This document shows, piece by piece, positions 63,501 to 64,000 of a stretch of 64,000 bases of DNA; within the stretch, counting starts at the first letter, position 1, and each line of letters opens with the position of its first letter. The translations under genes were made by a program, and so were the position numbers. The DNA comes from Tolypocladium sp. Sup5 PDA-1 (lineage: Eukaryota; Ascomycota; Sordariomycetes; Hypocreales; Ophiocordycipitaceae): contig JPHH03000009.1 in NCBI GenBank assembly GCA_000750105.3, forward strand, positions 248,001 to 312,000. The letters are read 5' to 3'. The notes under the pieces are model-generated. The model had not been told where the DNA came from and did not search any database. It was given only the letters and a program-made list of their open reading frames with translations.

Positions 63501-64000
63501 TGAATCTCCGCTTGCCGTTCTCTGATGCCACGAGCCAGCATGTTACTTTGCTCGACGGGACAACAACTTTGTACAGAGCACGGAGGCTGCACTGCACAGC
63601 CTGCTTCTTCAGTGGGGCATAGCCATCCCATCTGGTCCGCTCCACGACCGTCAGGACAGGACTGGAGAATTCAAGGTCCAACAAACATGCCCCATGCAGT
63701 TGCATGTCGCGAACATCCACGAAACTCGCCGGAACATGTCCAACCAACGGCGATTTCCAGCGCATCGGGTTTAACGACGCCCGCCAAGCATCCCTGCGGC
63801 TCGATCCTGCTGCCGACGACCTGCTGCGACCTGCTCGCCTGTGGCTAGCCACGCAGCTAGATCCTTTCCCGCCCTGCGTGAGCTCCATCAAACCAAAGCG
63901 CATCCCTGTACTTGCATGATCCGAAGCTTCTAACGCCGACGCTGAAGACTGTTCCTGGTGCTATACAGCGCCGGCCGCTGCGCGCAAGTATTCATGACAT
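60587..64000. other. GC-rich intergenic region to the window end
   Basis: 3.4 kb without a convincing gene. Long open frames on both strands (for example 61419-62333 and 62489-63334, minus) have no domain and reflect GC-rich composition. It contains the GGAT microsatellite. Confidence 0.45.
61691..61720. repeat. Imperfect (ATGG)n microsatellite
   Basis: About seven tetranucleotide units ATGG/ATGA/AGGG in tandem on the plus strand. Confidence 0.7.

Noticed and set aside
1..64000. tRNA genes and CRISPR arrays
   Set aside because: Scanning for B-box-like GGTTCGANNCC strings with matching acceptor stems, and for regularly spaced repeats, found nothing convincing by eye; short tRNAs could still have been missed.

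Overview
The window is nuclear DNA of a filamentous ascomycete (Pezizomycotina, most likely a Sordariomycete of the Hypocreales type). The basis is short 50-150 nt GT-AG introns with CTAAC/CTGAC-like branch points, a Zn(II)2Cys6 regulator, a reductase-terminated fungal NRPS, a Rlm1/Mef2-type MADS-box gene and a cytochrome b5-fused fumarate reductase. No tRNA, rRNA, CRISPR array or complete transposon was recognised.

Layout. Positions 1-41 kb look like an accessory compartment. In order it holds: the 3' part of a GH29 alpha-L-fucosidase; a 68-residue secreted six-cysteine protein; a SAM methyltransferase; a sedolisin (S53) homologue whose catalytic residues look replaced; a DHA2 drug exporter; a 10.5 kb intronless trimodular NRPS ending in a thioester reductase; an HSL-type alpha/beta hydrolase; a five-exon class I sesquiterpene synthase; a Zn2Cys6 regulator divergent from a DHA1 exporter; an Fe(II)/2-oxoglutarate dioxygenase of the xanthine-dioxygenase type; and a divergent pair of flavin amino-acid/amine oxidases. 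Decayed gene pieces (a S9 peptidase fragment, a kinase pseudogene), a duplicated ~260 bp repeat and minisatellites are scattered through it.

Positions 41-64 kb are GC-richer with long intergenic stretches and housekeeping-type genes: a MADS-box regulator, a secreted FAS1 protein, fumarate reductase-cytochrome b5, a sugar transporter and a small serine-rich protein. This looks like core chromosome flanking the accessory block.

How the genes may work together (inference). The genes at 4.1-39.5 kb read as one or two overlapping secondary-metabolite clusters. The NRPS would assemble a tripeptide and release it reductively as an aldehyde or alcohol. The methyltransferase, hydrolase, dioxygenase and two flavin oxidases are candidate tailoring or precursor enzymes, the sesquiterpene synthase could provide a terpene partner or a separate product, and the two MFS proteins would export. 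A CGGAGTYCCG element occurs twice upstream of the methyltransferase and twice in the regulator/exporter divergent promoter, with a weaker match upstream of the NRPS. This supports co-regulation by the local Zn2Cys6 protein. All gene models were spliced by eye; reading-frame closure over every intron is the main support for exon borders.
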